Source: Manis javanica
Lineage: Eukaryota > Chordata > Mammalia > Pholidota > Manidae
NCBI RefSeq assembly: GCF_040802235.1
Contig: NC_133166.1
Location: 113,846,991-113,910,990 of the forward strand
Reading direction: 5' to 3'
Length of the DNA: 64,000 nt
A program made the position numbers and the translations under genes. Below, in pieces: positions 13,947-24,830 of this stretch. The notes below the pieces were generated by a model. The model had not been told where the DNA came from, did not search any database, and saw only the letters and a program-made list of their open reading frames with translations. Within the stretch, counting starts at the first letter, position 1; every line of letters begins with the position of its first letter.

Positions 13947-15094
13947 CCACGGTGTCGCTGGCTTTGTGGACAACGCCCCGCCCGCCCCCGCGCAGGAGGA
14001 GCCGCGTGACCGTGACTAACGCACCTTTGCCCGCGAAGGGGGGCGAGGGCCCCTGCTCCCCTAGCAGCACACCGTCCCATGCCCCTCAGCCCATCCTTTC
14101 TGGAAGCAAGTGGGCTTCAGATAAATAAAAATTACAGATCCTGTCTCACCGGACGTGAGCTGGGACAAGAGGTTTCCCTGGCTGCTTAGCTAGTGCAGCA
14201 CCTGGTGCACAGGAAATGGCTTCTGTGTGGGAATTTCACCGTCTGCCGGAAGCAAAAATCTTTTTAGATAGCATGTACTTGGCTGAACTTGCTCCAAGAA
14301 AAATGTTGTTTTTAAAAAGGATTAAAATGAAAGGGGGCTTTTGACAAGCCAGCTCTGGAGCTGGGCCTGGACATTGAACTGGAGGGAGCTGAGAACCACC
14401 CAAGCAGTTAGGAGCCAGGAGAGGGGGGAGTCCCCTTGGATGTTTGGAAAGCTGAGAAATCAAGGTCTCCGGTCAGGCCATTTAGATAAGGTAACCAAGG
14501 ACTTTGTCTAAAAATACCATCCTGCGGGGAGGTGGAGTGAGTACATGGCCTGCCCAGGGGACAGACCCTTTGTCCCACTGTGCGCTGGCACCAGCCTGGT
14601 AATCTCAGAGGAATGCGGGAAACCTGGCCACAGAGAAGGGCCACTAGAAGTAAGGGTTGGGCCTCTATCATTAGAAAAAACGGGTGCCTGCCAGTTCTCG
14701 AGCACCTTTATGGGATGGCAGTTCCCTGTGGGAGTAAAAGGTTGCCTCATTAAAAATGTTGGAAAAGTCTTATCTGTTATCATTTGTGTTTATTAGGTGT
14801 GGAGACAGCCCTGCTGAGGACCCTTGGCTATGGTGAAGGGCAACGCAGGTGTCCTGGCTCCTTTGTCTGAAATGTATCACATCCATAGGGATACAAGACC
14901 CTCCCTATAGTCAAACTAAGGTCCTGAAGGTGGCTCTCATCAGCCCAGCCTTGGCTTGGCCAAGCAGGGCCCACTCACTGCTGAGGCAAAACCACTAGGG
15001 CTGAGATGAAGAAACTTGGCACACAGTGATGCTAAAATAATAGGTTTTACATGAAAAAAGACAATTCTCTCCAGGGACGTGGGGGAGCCCTGCC

Positions 15095-15265
15095 TTGGGT
15101 GTGAGCATGGCTTTGAAAGGTTGCAAAAGCATTCAGGCATTCAAGAGCGTAAGGCTGCTTACCTCTGCATTGGGCATAATAGTACCACTTCCTAGAGTCA
15201 TCTGTAAGGATGTGTAATGAAGGCAAGGCCTGGCCCAAAGTGGGTGCTCAGGAAGAGTGCCAGCT
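15095..15265 (+). mobile_element. MIR SINE fragment
   Basis: 'ttacctctgcattgggcata', then 'gtaaggatgtgtaatgaagg', and 'gtgggtgctcagg' follow the second half of a MIR in sense orientation. A short L1-like piece ('ggaaataacctaaatgtctg') follows at about 15,390. Confidence 0.5.
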
Positions 15266-15639
15266 GTCTCGCTCTCCAAAAGGAGAAATTCAGAGCGATA
15301 AATATGCTCATGACCCTTGAACCCCATTCCCAAGACTTTCCCAAGAAGTCATCTGAAGCAGAAAGCCCAGGCATAAGAATGTTGCCGGAAAGCTGGAAAT
15401 AACCTAAATGTCTGTCCAGCACCCTGGACTGGGCTGTAAAGGATGCTGGGCCCATGTCTTGGTGTATCAGGCAAAAGTTAAACGTGACCAGGCTGACAGT
15501 GGTAGAGGAGGTCATTTTCCACACATTTCTCAAGTGTCTTTAGTGTGCACTGTAGGGCTCGGCAGCACTGGGTAGTGAAGAAAACAGCTATACCTGGCTC
15601 CTGCTGTGAACTAGAATAGCAACCCAGTCCACCTGACAA

Positions 15640-15800
15640 CCACCCCACCCTTGTTTGCTCATTGTGTAATGTCCAACTATCCACCAGACTGGAACCTACG
15701 GGAGACTGGGGACCTTGAATACTTTGTTTTCTGTCGCAGTGCCCGGCAGGCCCTGGTGTTTGTAGACACTCAGAAGTATTTGCTGAATGAAGTCCTGGCT
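15640..15800 (+). mobile_element. L2 LINE 3' end
   Basis: Text like 'ctggaacctacgggagactg', then 'tttgtagacactcagaagta' and the terminal 'tttgctgaatgaa' is the L2 3' end in sense orientation. Confidence 0.7.
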
Positions 15801-15920
15801 CAGCATTTGCTAACTGGATGACTTTGGGCTGAGCTTCGGTTTCTTCATCTGTAAAACAGGGAGCATAATCCCCAGGCCACAGGGTTTTTGTGAGGGGCGA
15901 ACAAGAAGATGTCTGCAAAG
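15800..15920 (+). mobile_element. MIR SINE fragment
   Basis: 'actggatgactttgggctga', then 'ttcttcatctgtaaaacagg' is the MIR core. It directly follows the L2 end. Confidence 0.75.
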
Positions 15921-16554
15921 TGCACAGCAGGCAGCAGCCCCATATTGCTGTTCCGAGCAGCGCGCCACATGGCTCCGGAGGCTGGTGTTCCGTAATGAAT
16001 AATACACACACTTGTAAAGCGACTCAGTCCAGGAAGACAATGTTGTGTAAGAGAAGAATTCAAAGTGGAATGTACATTCTTACCACCAAAATGTCGACAT
16101 ACGTGCACAAGTGGGTGGGGCTTGGAGAGATTTGCTACAACTGGTACTAGGAAGAGAGTGTTTCAGTTACAAAAGCTTTTCTTCTGAGACAAAAAAAAAT
16201 TTCCAAAAGCCCTTAGATTGATGCTAAATTCAGAGACCTTGCCCAAAGGTCTGTGATTGTGAATTCTGATTGAATTCTGAACAGAGGGTGTGGGTAAGGG
16301 CCTTAGGAGGCATGGGTGGGGAAGATTGGGAGGTCCCTGTCAGTCCCTGGCATTCCTGCAGGCACGTTACTCTGGTCTGGCTTGAGGTTGGCTAGGGGAG
16401 TCTTCAAGGCCGCCAGGCAGACCCATAGGGCACAGAGGGGTCCACCCATAGGCCCTAGCCCTGCCACCAACTCCAGGGGCAAGGCCTGTCCTGAGGAAGG
16501 GCTTTGTGAGTCTACCTTCCCCCAAATGGAGTGACCACTTGTCATGCACTTGGC

Positions 16555-16760
16555 AGGAGCAGGCCCATTGCTGAGCTCTTTACCTGCATCCACTCTCTTC
16601 AAACTACTGCAGCCAGCATTGAGGGCAATATGACTAGCACTTCCTCTCCCAGGTGAGAAGGCTGAACTTCACCCCTAGATGAAACAATTTGTCCAAAGCA
16701 GGCAGCTAGTAAGTCAGAACCCAGGGACCCACCCAGGACTCCTCCCTCTAAATGTACAGG
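16555..16760 (-). mobile_element. MIR SINE fragment, antisense
   Basis: 'tgagctctttacctgcatcc', then 'caatttgtccaaagcaggca' and 'gctagtaagtcagaaccca' is the reverse complement of MIR. Confidence 0.65.
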
Positions 16761-17280
16761 GCCTTGTCCTTCTGCACCAAAAGGAACTTTGGCCTGGCAA
16801 GCACTGGAGACTTGGCACAGTGGGGGTTCCTTAGAGGGCTGGAGAAACAGAGCTCTGACTGGGCTTTGCTCACACCCCCTCCCAGGTTGTGCGTGGGCCC
16901 AGGTGCTCCTACTTCAGTTCTGAGCCTTAAAATGAGAGGCTAACAGGTGAAATCCTACATGTTCAAAATTGGGTTATAGACCTCGCCAGCAGACTGACAC
17001 GGAGCTGGGCCCCTTCACAGAGTGTCTAGGTTTGGCCCCACCCCAGGATGCCTTATCAGCTAGTTAGAGAATAGACAGGCTCAGCAGCTTCCTGGAGGGC
17101 TCTCAGCCCAAGTGCGGTCCTACTTCGTGGCATCCTTCCACCATACAGCCTCAGTGACTTGGAACCACAGGCCGGGGCTAGGGCCCAGAGGGTTTAATGA
17201 AAGCAGGTGACTTGAACACCCCTATGTCCAGGTAGATAGGACCCCCCCTGCTTTGTAGCAATTCTGATTTTATATTTTTA

Positions 17281-17338
<58 letters not shown>

Positions 17339-17360
17339 AGAGTGTGTATTTTATATATAC

Positions 17361-17394
<34 letters not shown>
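17281..17394. repeat. Compound TG/TA microsatellite
   Basis: A (TG)n run grades into (TA)n, then CACACATA, a short interruption, and a second (TA)n ending at 17,394. About 114 bp of nearly pure alternating purine-pyrimidine. The pair of TA blocks is self-complementary, so it can form cruciforms. Length is likely polymorphic and hard to assemble exactly. Confidence 0.95.
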
Positions 17395-17396
<2 letters not shown>

Positions 17397-18284
17397 TAAG
17401 CATGAAAACCTGTGTTTGGAGCTTGTGCCTCTACCCATTTGTGACCTTCAACAAGGCATTTACCTCTCTAAGCCAGATGGAGAATCATTCCTGCCCTACA
17501 ACTACGTTGTGGGGAGTCACTGAAACCAGTAGGGAAAGGGCTGGGCAGAGCCAGAGCCCCACAGACGGTAGCTGTGTCTTTCTGTGGGTTGCTAGCTGGA
17601 TTCCCAGAGGCTGGCAGAGAGCAGCCATCACCTATTAGGAAGGGTGGCCCTGCAGCAGCTCATCCCAAGTGTCACTGAGAGAGCAAAGCCTGTAGGAGCT
17701 CTGGCAGTGCAGGGCCTCCCAGAGGCCTAACAGGGCCTGGGGCCTTTTCCATTCTTTGAGGCTCCTGGCACTTTAAAAAAATGAGGAAATACCTCAACAA
17801 GATTGTCAAAATTGGGGCATATTTGAAACACTTACATTGAACCAACTGATGATTGTAACACACATGTAATAGCTCCCATACAAGATAATTCTACTGTTTA
17901 CAAGCTAATGGTGGAAAGAGGTATGCTGTAAAGAATATCTTTCATGCCTGACCACGTATGTCTGTGACAGTCTTATTTTCCTTACTTAGAGGTGATATCA
18001 GCAAACTAAATCTGCAGCCACAGGGGCACACGAGGCCCTCCGGGGCCCTTAATGGTAGACCCTGAGCAATGGCTCTCCATCTAGAAGTGTCCATCTACTA
18101 GGACCCTGGAGTGCATTTCCTGTGTCACCATAGCCTGTGCTTAAAGCAGACCTTCCAAACTCACTTTCCAAATTCAGTGAAAATCTGCCCTGTGTTTTTA
18201 GGCCCTATATGCATCACTTTGTAACACAGTAAGTGCATTTTTAAAAGACCCCAGTTGTGAAGGAACAAAATAGCACCAGACTCA

Positions 18285-18600
18285 GACTCCTGGAAGGAAC
18301 TAGTGGTTACCAAAGGGGAGGGGTAAGGAGGGAAGGAGAAGGGGATTGAGGGCTATTATGTTTAGTACACATGGTGTGGGGGATCCCGGGGAGAACACTG
18401 TAGCGCAGAGAAGGCACATAGTGACTCTGTGGCATCTTGCTGCATTGATGGACAGTGACTGCATTGGGGTATGGGTGGGGACTTGATAAAATGGGTAAAT
18501 GTAGTAACAACATTGCTTTTTCATGTGAAACCTTCATAAGAGTGTGTATCAGTAATACCTTAATAAAAATTTTTTAATAATAAATAGATAGATAGATAAA
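18285..18600 (+). mobile_element. L1-type 3' UTR end with A-rich tail
   Basis: The sequence runs from 'ctcctggaaggaactagtgg' through 'gcatcttgctgcattgatgg' to 'taataccttaataaaaattt' and an A-rich/GATA tail. This is the layout of a LINE 3' UTR with poly(A) signal and tail. The subfamily looks younger or lineage-specific, but I cannot name it. Confidence 0.5.
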
Positions 18601-19471
18601 TAAGTAAGACCCCAATTGCAATGGAAGACACACCGTGGGAATGAGACTCCACTCCACTGGGCTTCTCTCTCCTCAGCCCTGGGCCCTGCCAGCTGCACTT
18701 GTGCCGGGTGGCCTTAGGCTCTCCTTTCTGTGGACAGCCATCAGCAGCTCCCAGGGATCCCTTGTGCAGATGAGAAGCTGAGATGGGAGCTCAGGCAGGA
18801 GTCAGTGGCTCTCCTTACCCAGCAGGCTGGCTGCTGCTGGGCCATCCCCACTCCCCATGCCCTCAACCCAGGACCTGGCTCCCACTTCCCAGAAGGGGCT
18901 CTCCTCCTAGGGGCACCTGTGATCTCTAGTCTGGATGCCCCTAGCCCTGTCCCCAACCCTCTTAGGTGACTTAAATGGCAACAAGGGAGCTGGCAGCCCC
19001 TAACTTCACCCAGGCCTGAAGAAGCCACTCATGTCTGCGGCCACACCACCCCCGGTGACCCTGTGAGACCTTGGCCAGTCCCAGAGCTTCTCAGAACCCA
19101 CCTAACCAACCAAGAAGGGAAACGAAGAAGGGGGAAGGCAACCTTGGAAGATCCTCTGGGCCCTGGGAGTATGCGGCCCGGACCCTCCTCCCCCACTCCC
19201 CCACTCCCCCGGCACGGCTGCCTGGTCCAAAGTCCAAGGTCACTTACTGTCTGAGGTAAGGAATCCGGCCCGACGGGATTCTTGCGCCTCTCCCTTCAGT
19301 GAAACGGCGCGGGGGCCCAGTGGCAGGTGGAGGAGACTGAGGTGGGGACGGGCGGGGCCTGCGCGGGGAGGGTACCCAGGTTCCTCGCTGCAGGGCCTCT
19401 GGGGAGCGTCTGGCTGGACTACAGCCCCAGTGTGGGAAGCCGCTGACCGCTCTACCCTGTACCTCCCGCAG

Positions 19472-19631
19472 GCTCAAGCGGGCTGGCTTCGCCATTGGAG
19501 CTTACATTTACCTCGACAAGGACGCAGAGCTGCTGGGGCTGCAGCAACGGCTGGGCCAGGGGAGGGAGGCAGTGGGCCTAGGCGGGCAGCCTGTGCCAGG
19601 CAAAGGTTCCGCGTCCTTCAGGCAGCACTAA
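19472..19631 (+). CDS. Unassigned coding-like exon (candidate small protein, C-terminal part)
   Basis: A strong 3' splice site (CTCTACCCTGTACCTCCCGCAG) at 19,471 precedes an open frame of 52 codons ending in TAA. The peptide begins LKRAGFAIGAYIYLDKDAEL and continues LGLQQRLGQG. A short hydrophobic GxxxG-like segment is followed by an acidic, amphipathic stretch, and third codon positions are mostly G/C. A good donor (CTGAG/GTAAGG, 19,255/19,256) lies 216 bp upstream in a compatible phase, but the upstream exon has no in-frame ATG, so the start is unknown. The style recalls very short single-pass mitochondrial proteins such as STMP1; this is only a resemblance in layout. CpG density is raised at 19,260-19,400. 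I do not recognise a known gene. It may be a real exon, a dead exon or chance. Confidence 0.35.
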
Positions 19632-19904
19632 CCCGGCTGTAGCCCACGGGTCAGCTGGTCCTCCGGAGAAGCCAAACCTCCCTGGAGCCACGCCCTTGGG
19701 TCCCTTGCCCCTCCGCTGTGGTGAGACCCCCGCAGCGCCTGTCCTGGCCACCTGCACGCACCGTGGTGCAGAAGCACTCCGCCCTCCTTCCTCCTCCAGG
19801 GCCTGCATGCTGTGGGTGCTCAGGGAACTCTGAAGGGATGTATGAATGCACTGAAGGTGCCTGAGGAGGTGGCCCACTGCAGTGAGTTTTAATCCCCGTC
19901 CCAT

Positions 19905-20075
19905 CACTATTTGGCACTGGACAGGGGATTGTTCTCTCTGTGCCTCTGTTCCTTGCCTGTAAAGTGGGGACAATATGAGCACCTACCTCACATAGTTGTT
20001 AGGAGAATTAAATGGGTGAAGAGTTACAAAGAGCTTGGATCAGAGGCTGGCACACAGCCAGAGTGTGAAGAGAAA
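19905..20075 (+). mobile_element. MIR SINE
   Basis: 'ttgcctgtaaagtggggaca', then 'cctacctcacatagttgtta' and 'ggcacacagccagagtg' follow the MIR consensus in sense orientation. Confidence 0.75.
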
Positions 20076-20260
20076 GGATACTGCGTTCCAGGCCATTGTC
20101 ATCACATCTACCTGCATGAACCCTGCAACACCTGGCCTCTGGGCCTTTGATCATTGACTTGTGCCTTCTCTTCTTCCACAATGCCAGCCACCATGCCAGC
20201 ACTTTCTTACCCCCAGAAACAGCCCCACCCTGGGATTTGGGACCATCCCTCCTTGGCTCC

Positions 20261-20657
20261 TGTCTTGCCAATGGGTTTCAGCCCCGGGCAAGCTCGGTAT
20301 GGATTCAATGTGACCAAAGAAATGACAGTAGAATGTTCTTGGGGTGAAAGGGTTATACCCAACTTTATTTCCACAATGGCAGGTCAATCACTAAAATCCC
20401 ATTCACTCAGAGCGAGTCTGCATACAGCAAGCTGGTCTCTGCCTCTGGGCCTCTCTGCCCGCACAGCCGTCCTCTAGGCCTCTGTCCTCTGCTCTGCTCT
20501 CCTGCAGCCTGGCAGCCATGCCACCCTGTCATGCAGAGCACTGGGCAGGGCTGTTTATACAGAGTCAATAACAATGTATTGCCCACAGGTGTGCAGTGAG
20601 CTAGCCAACCAGGGCCAGGTGAGAATCCTGGCCACAGGAACCTTCATTTTATCCACA
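20261..20657 (-). mobile_element. Solitary LTR of an endogenous retrovirus, copy 1
   Basis: Reading on the minus strand, the element begins TGTGGATAAAATGA and ends TTGGCAAGACA, so it has TG...CA termini. A TATA-like GTATAAACAG and an AATAAA poly(A) signal (plus-strand tttatt near 20,364) lie in the right order. It aligns over its length with the inverted copy at 23,075. Flanks gctcc / ggtcc agree at 4 of 5 bases and may be a decayed target-site duplication. No internal retroviral sequence adjoins it. I cannot name the family. Confidence 0.75.
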
Positions 20658-21649
20658 GGTCCACCAGCTCCCCTCCTCTGAGCTTAGGGCTCTGAGCCAG
20701 GACTCTATTTACCGTCTTTCTTCCGGTCAGCGTTCACCTCCTTCTACCCCTTGTGTAGATTCCACCCCCTCGTAACAGGGGTTAGGAGGATTCCGCTCCC
20801 TCTTGGCAGAGACATCGGTGAGTACTTCCCCTATTGGGAGCACTTCTCTTCCGTGGGCACACAGGAAGGCCACATTTCCCAGCCCCACTGCCGTGTAGTA
20901 GGCCAGGACCACATGACTCCTCCTCTCTAGGTCACTTCTCCCGGGACAGCCTCTCTTCCCTCCTTCTTCCCTGCCTCTGATCAGCAGCAAAGGATCCAAA
21001 GGAGCCCAGGGAAGAAGCCAGGGCCAGGTGCTGGTCCCAAGGTGCCTGGATCCCTGCATCACCACGTGGAAGGCTACCCGCCCACCACGCGAACAGACTA
21101 AGACATGAGGAGAGGAAAATGTGTCCCTTCCCAGCCAAGGATGTTAAAGATCTGGTATGCCTTCCCCAAACTCTCTTCTCCTTCCACTGTGACCCAGGGA
21201 GCTTCCAAGTGAAGATAACAGCATCATGCGAACGATCCCAGAGTTACCACTTGGGGAAGAGACTAACCGGGAACATCTACAGGGACTGTACGAGCCTGAA
21301 GCAAAGCTTTATGGTGTTCCACTGCTGTGATCTGGGGCCTATGTGTAAAAGCACTTGGCTTTTCACTAGCATATCACTCCCTTCCCCCTTTGTATTCACC
21401 TGGCAAACCCCCACCCTAGGTGAACCCAGCCGGCTCCTTTTTACCTGCCCTTCTCAACTGCCACTGAAGAGCTGAATGTTCCTCGAGAATCTACTATAGC
21501 TGGTTTATCTGGTTTTACTTAAATTCCTGAACATGAGCCAAGGAGAACCCGCACACAGTCCTACTGCCTGTGCCAGGAAGCTGGTTTTTCTCATCTGAGA
21601 TGACCAACTTGAACATCTTAACTACGTAGGTGTGCCATTCAGTAGGTTA

Positions 21650-22390
21650 AGTAAATTGACATTGCTGTGCAGCCAACCTTCAGCACGCTTTTCAGCTGAA
21701 CTCTGTCCCCATTAACCAGCTCCCGTTCACCGCCCCCTCCAGCCCCTGGGAACCCCACCCCCACCCCCACCCCACCCTCAGTCTACTTTGTGTCTATATG
21801 AATTCCTCTACTCCAGGGATTTCCTGTAGTTGTTCTTTTGTGTCCGATCTATAATGTCCTTGAGGTTCATCCATGTTGTAGCATGTGTCAGAATTTTATT
21901 CCTTTTTAAGACTGAATAGTCTATTGTATGCATATACATATACCTGTTTTGTTTGTTTATTCTGCCATTGTTTGGTTGTTTCCACCTTTTAGCTATTGTG
22001 AATAATACTTCTAGGAACATGGGTGCACAAATATCTGTTCAAGTCCCTACTTTCAATTCTTTTGAGGATGGGGGTACACCCCAGGGTGGAACTGCTGGGT
22101 CGAATGGTGATTCTGCATTTTGTTTTGTGAGGAAGTGCAGACTGTTCTCCACAATGGCTGCGCTGTTTTCCAGTCCCATGGTGCACAAGGGTTCCAGTTT
22201 CTCTACATCCTTAGCAACACTTACTGTTGTCTATTTTTTTATAATAGGCTCCTAATGGGTGTGAAGTGGTATCTCCTTGCAGTTTCAATTTGCGGTTTCC
22301 TAATGATTAGTGATGTTGAGCGTCCTTTCGTGTGCTCACTGGCCATTTGCATATCATTTAAAGCTTTTCACAGAAGTAATTGTCTGCATA
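21650..22390 (-). mobile_element. L1 LINE fragment, antisense
   Basis: Reverse complement of L1 3' UTR and ORF2 end: a CCCCACCCCC tract (L1 polypurine region), 'ggttcatccatgttgtagca', 'gaacatgggtgcacaaatat', and 'aactgctgggtcgaatggtg'. It shares the same text as the L1 at 62.2 kb. Confidence 0.85.
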
Positions 22391-23074
22391 ACACAGTACC
22401 CTTGTCTCTTTCTCCACTGCCGGCTCCCAAATTTCATCTTAAATAATGTTTGTGATGAGGGTCTTCCCCTTACTCCGCTGACCTTCTCCAAGCCTTTGGG
22501 GGGGCCCTCACCACCCTTGCTCATACTCTGGGGGTCAGGTGCTTTGCCTCTGTTCTGCTTCCTTCGGTCCCTCCCACCATCTCTTCTTCCAGGGAATGGA
22601 GCCGCATTTCCAGGACTGAGCTCTGATGCCCATATTCTGGAAGCCCTGCGGGACTCAGAAACCACCGACTGGCCAGATCGCTCAGGGGCTGCCGCATCTG
22701 GTGCCGCATCCGTTCTTTCTGCCCCTGGGGGCCCTTGGTAACCACAACCCTGCTTTACAGAGAGGCTGGCAGGAGCTTTGACCAGAATTTATGGTCTTCC
22801 TCCAACCTCCTCCCCTTCTCCGTTCTCCAACTGGTACCTGGTTCTACCTGGGGCTACTTTACAGGGGTGCAGCTGTCCCTTCCTTCTCCCCACCCAGGTC
22901 CCTGCTCATATCTTCATTGCCTCCCTTCTCCAAAGAAATTCAATCTTATAAAAGACAAATTTCCATTTTTATTCAAAATGGATTTTTTTGCTCCATCAAA
23001 ATACTTAATAGCAGCTCCCTGCAGAAAAGTTGGGAAATATGAAAAAGAAAAAGAAAAATTCCTACCAGGCAAGG

Positions 23075-23534
23075 TGTGGAAAAAATGAGAGTTCCTGTGG
23101 CTAGGATTCTCACCTGGCCCTGGCTGACTGGCTCACTGCACACCTGTGGGCAGTACATGGCTGTTGACTCTATAAAAAGAGCTCCACCCAGTGCTCTGGG
23201 CGCATGACACGGTGGCACGGCTGCAAGGCTGCAGGAGAGCAGAGCAGAGGCTGGAGTGGTGGCAGCGCCGAGGACAGAGGCCCAGGAGACGGCTGTGCGG
23301 AATGACTGTGCAGAGAAGTCCAGAGGACGGCTGTGCAGACAGAGGGGCCCAGAAGCAGACCGGCCTGCTGCCTGCAGACTCGCTCTGAGTGAATGGGATT
23401 CCAGTGACTGACCTGCCACCTGGAAATAAAATTGAGTATAACCCTTCACCCCAAAGAACGTTTTCCTGTCAATTTCTTTGGTCACACTGAATCCATAGTG
23501 AACTTGCCCGGGGCTGAAACCCATTGGCAAGACA
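23075..23534 (+). mobile_element. Solitary LTR of an endogenous retrovirus, copy 2
   Basis: Runs from TGTGGAAAAAATGAGAG to TTGGCAAGACA with TG...CA ends. A TATA box (TATAAAAA) is at 23,171 and AATAAA at 23,425-23,430, in U3-R-U5 order. The sequence after the 3' end does not look like a primer-binding site, so this is a solo LTR. It is the same family as copy 1 and lies in inverted orientation 2.4 kb away. A long frame on the opposite strand stays open through it (see findings). Confidence 0.8.
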
Positions 23535-24329
23535 CAGAGATCACTGTGACCATGCGGATTTGCTGCATTTCCTTCTAATCTCTCTGGGTCTATGGCTTTT
23601 GGACAATTTTGTATCCTGTCTTTTCTTTTTTCCTTAAAATTATACTGTGGTACCAACACATGTAGATTAATGTATGGCTCGAGGGATGGACACACGGATA
23701 GACATACAAGGAACAGGCAGAGTAGAATGTCAACTGAGGCATCCGGCTGGAGCCTGCATGAGATCCACTGAACGGTTCTTTCGGATTTTCTGTAGCTGTT
23801 ATAGGACCCCCCAAATATCAGGGTCTTGAGTTTCAATGTTATAGAAATGAACACTGAACTCGAAGGCAATCAAGCAAACAGGCAGAGTTCATCAGACACA
23901 GCTTGAATACAAGGGAGCTACAGGAAGGAGCGGCCAGGCTGCCCAGGGAGGCGGCCGAGTGGGGCCTATAAAGCGGTCTTTGAAGGTCCGGGGGCGCAGA
24001 CGTGTGACAATGATTGATCTTTCCTGATGACTTCATGCCAATATATCTCTGGGTGAGGCACTACTTTGACGTTGACCAGACATCAGTTTATAATCTCACA
24101 GTCTGTTAGTCGAAAGGTTTCTTTTGATGCCTGAGAACACAGGCTTTCAGGGAAAAAAATTTCATAATAAATTGTCACAGGTCAAGTTAACCTAAAACTT
24201 GTGCTTGATCAGGAGCTATTCTAAAAATATGTTTTTGAGTTCTGTACACATCCCAAGATGGAAGCTCATCCTCAAATGGGGTCCCTCCTGTTCAATCCCT
24301 GGCTGCTTCATTGGTATGAAATTTTTCAT

Positions 24330-24830
24330 AACAAAGTGTGGAGAAGCAATTGGATTATGACCATATACATATCTTAAGAACAGTAATCACATTCCTGGAG
24401 ATACACCTGATAGAATGAGCACTTACGTCCACCAACAGACGTGCGAACCACGCCCAGGCAACGCCATTCATAATGGCCCCACGTGGGGAGAAGGTGCAAA
24501 CAGGCTAATACATTCACAGCGTGGCCCACCGCCGTCGGTGAAGAGAGCGCGCACCACGGGGACGTGGCTTGGAGCGTGAGGACACAGACCAGAGCACACA
24601 GTCTGATCTGTTTCTGTGCCACTCCAGAGCAGCAGAACTAACTGATGGGGTTTGAAGTCAGGATGACGGATTCCCCTGGGGAAGTGGCCTTCGGGAAAGG
24701 GCACTTGGGGGCCTTCTGGGGCTGGGAAGGTCTTGAGCTGGATAGTAGACAGGTGTATAGCTTTTCCAAAATAATTGAGTTGTATGTTAAAATTTGTGGA
24801 CTTTAAATTATGCTTCAAATGAAACGTTTA
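24330..24830 (+). mobile_element. Old L1 3'-end fragment, sense
   Basis: Ends in the typical L1M 3' layout: 'gacaggtgtatagcttttcc', 'ataattgagttgtatgttaa', 'tttaaattatgcttcaaatg'. The middle part is diverged. Confidence 0.6.

Noticed and set aside
13439-14128. 229-codon plus-strand ORF in the CpG island
   Set aside because: GC-rich DNA lacks stops; the peptide is low-complexity Gly/Arg/Pro/Ser-rich with no domain. Only the splice donor inside it is kept as a weak clue.
17178-17638. ORFs with long Tyr-Ile repeats
   Set aside because: Pure translation of the TA microsatellite.
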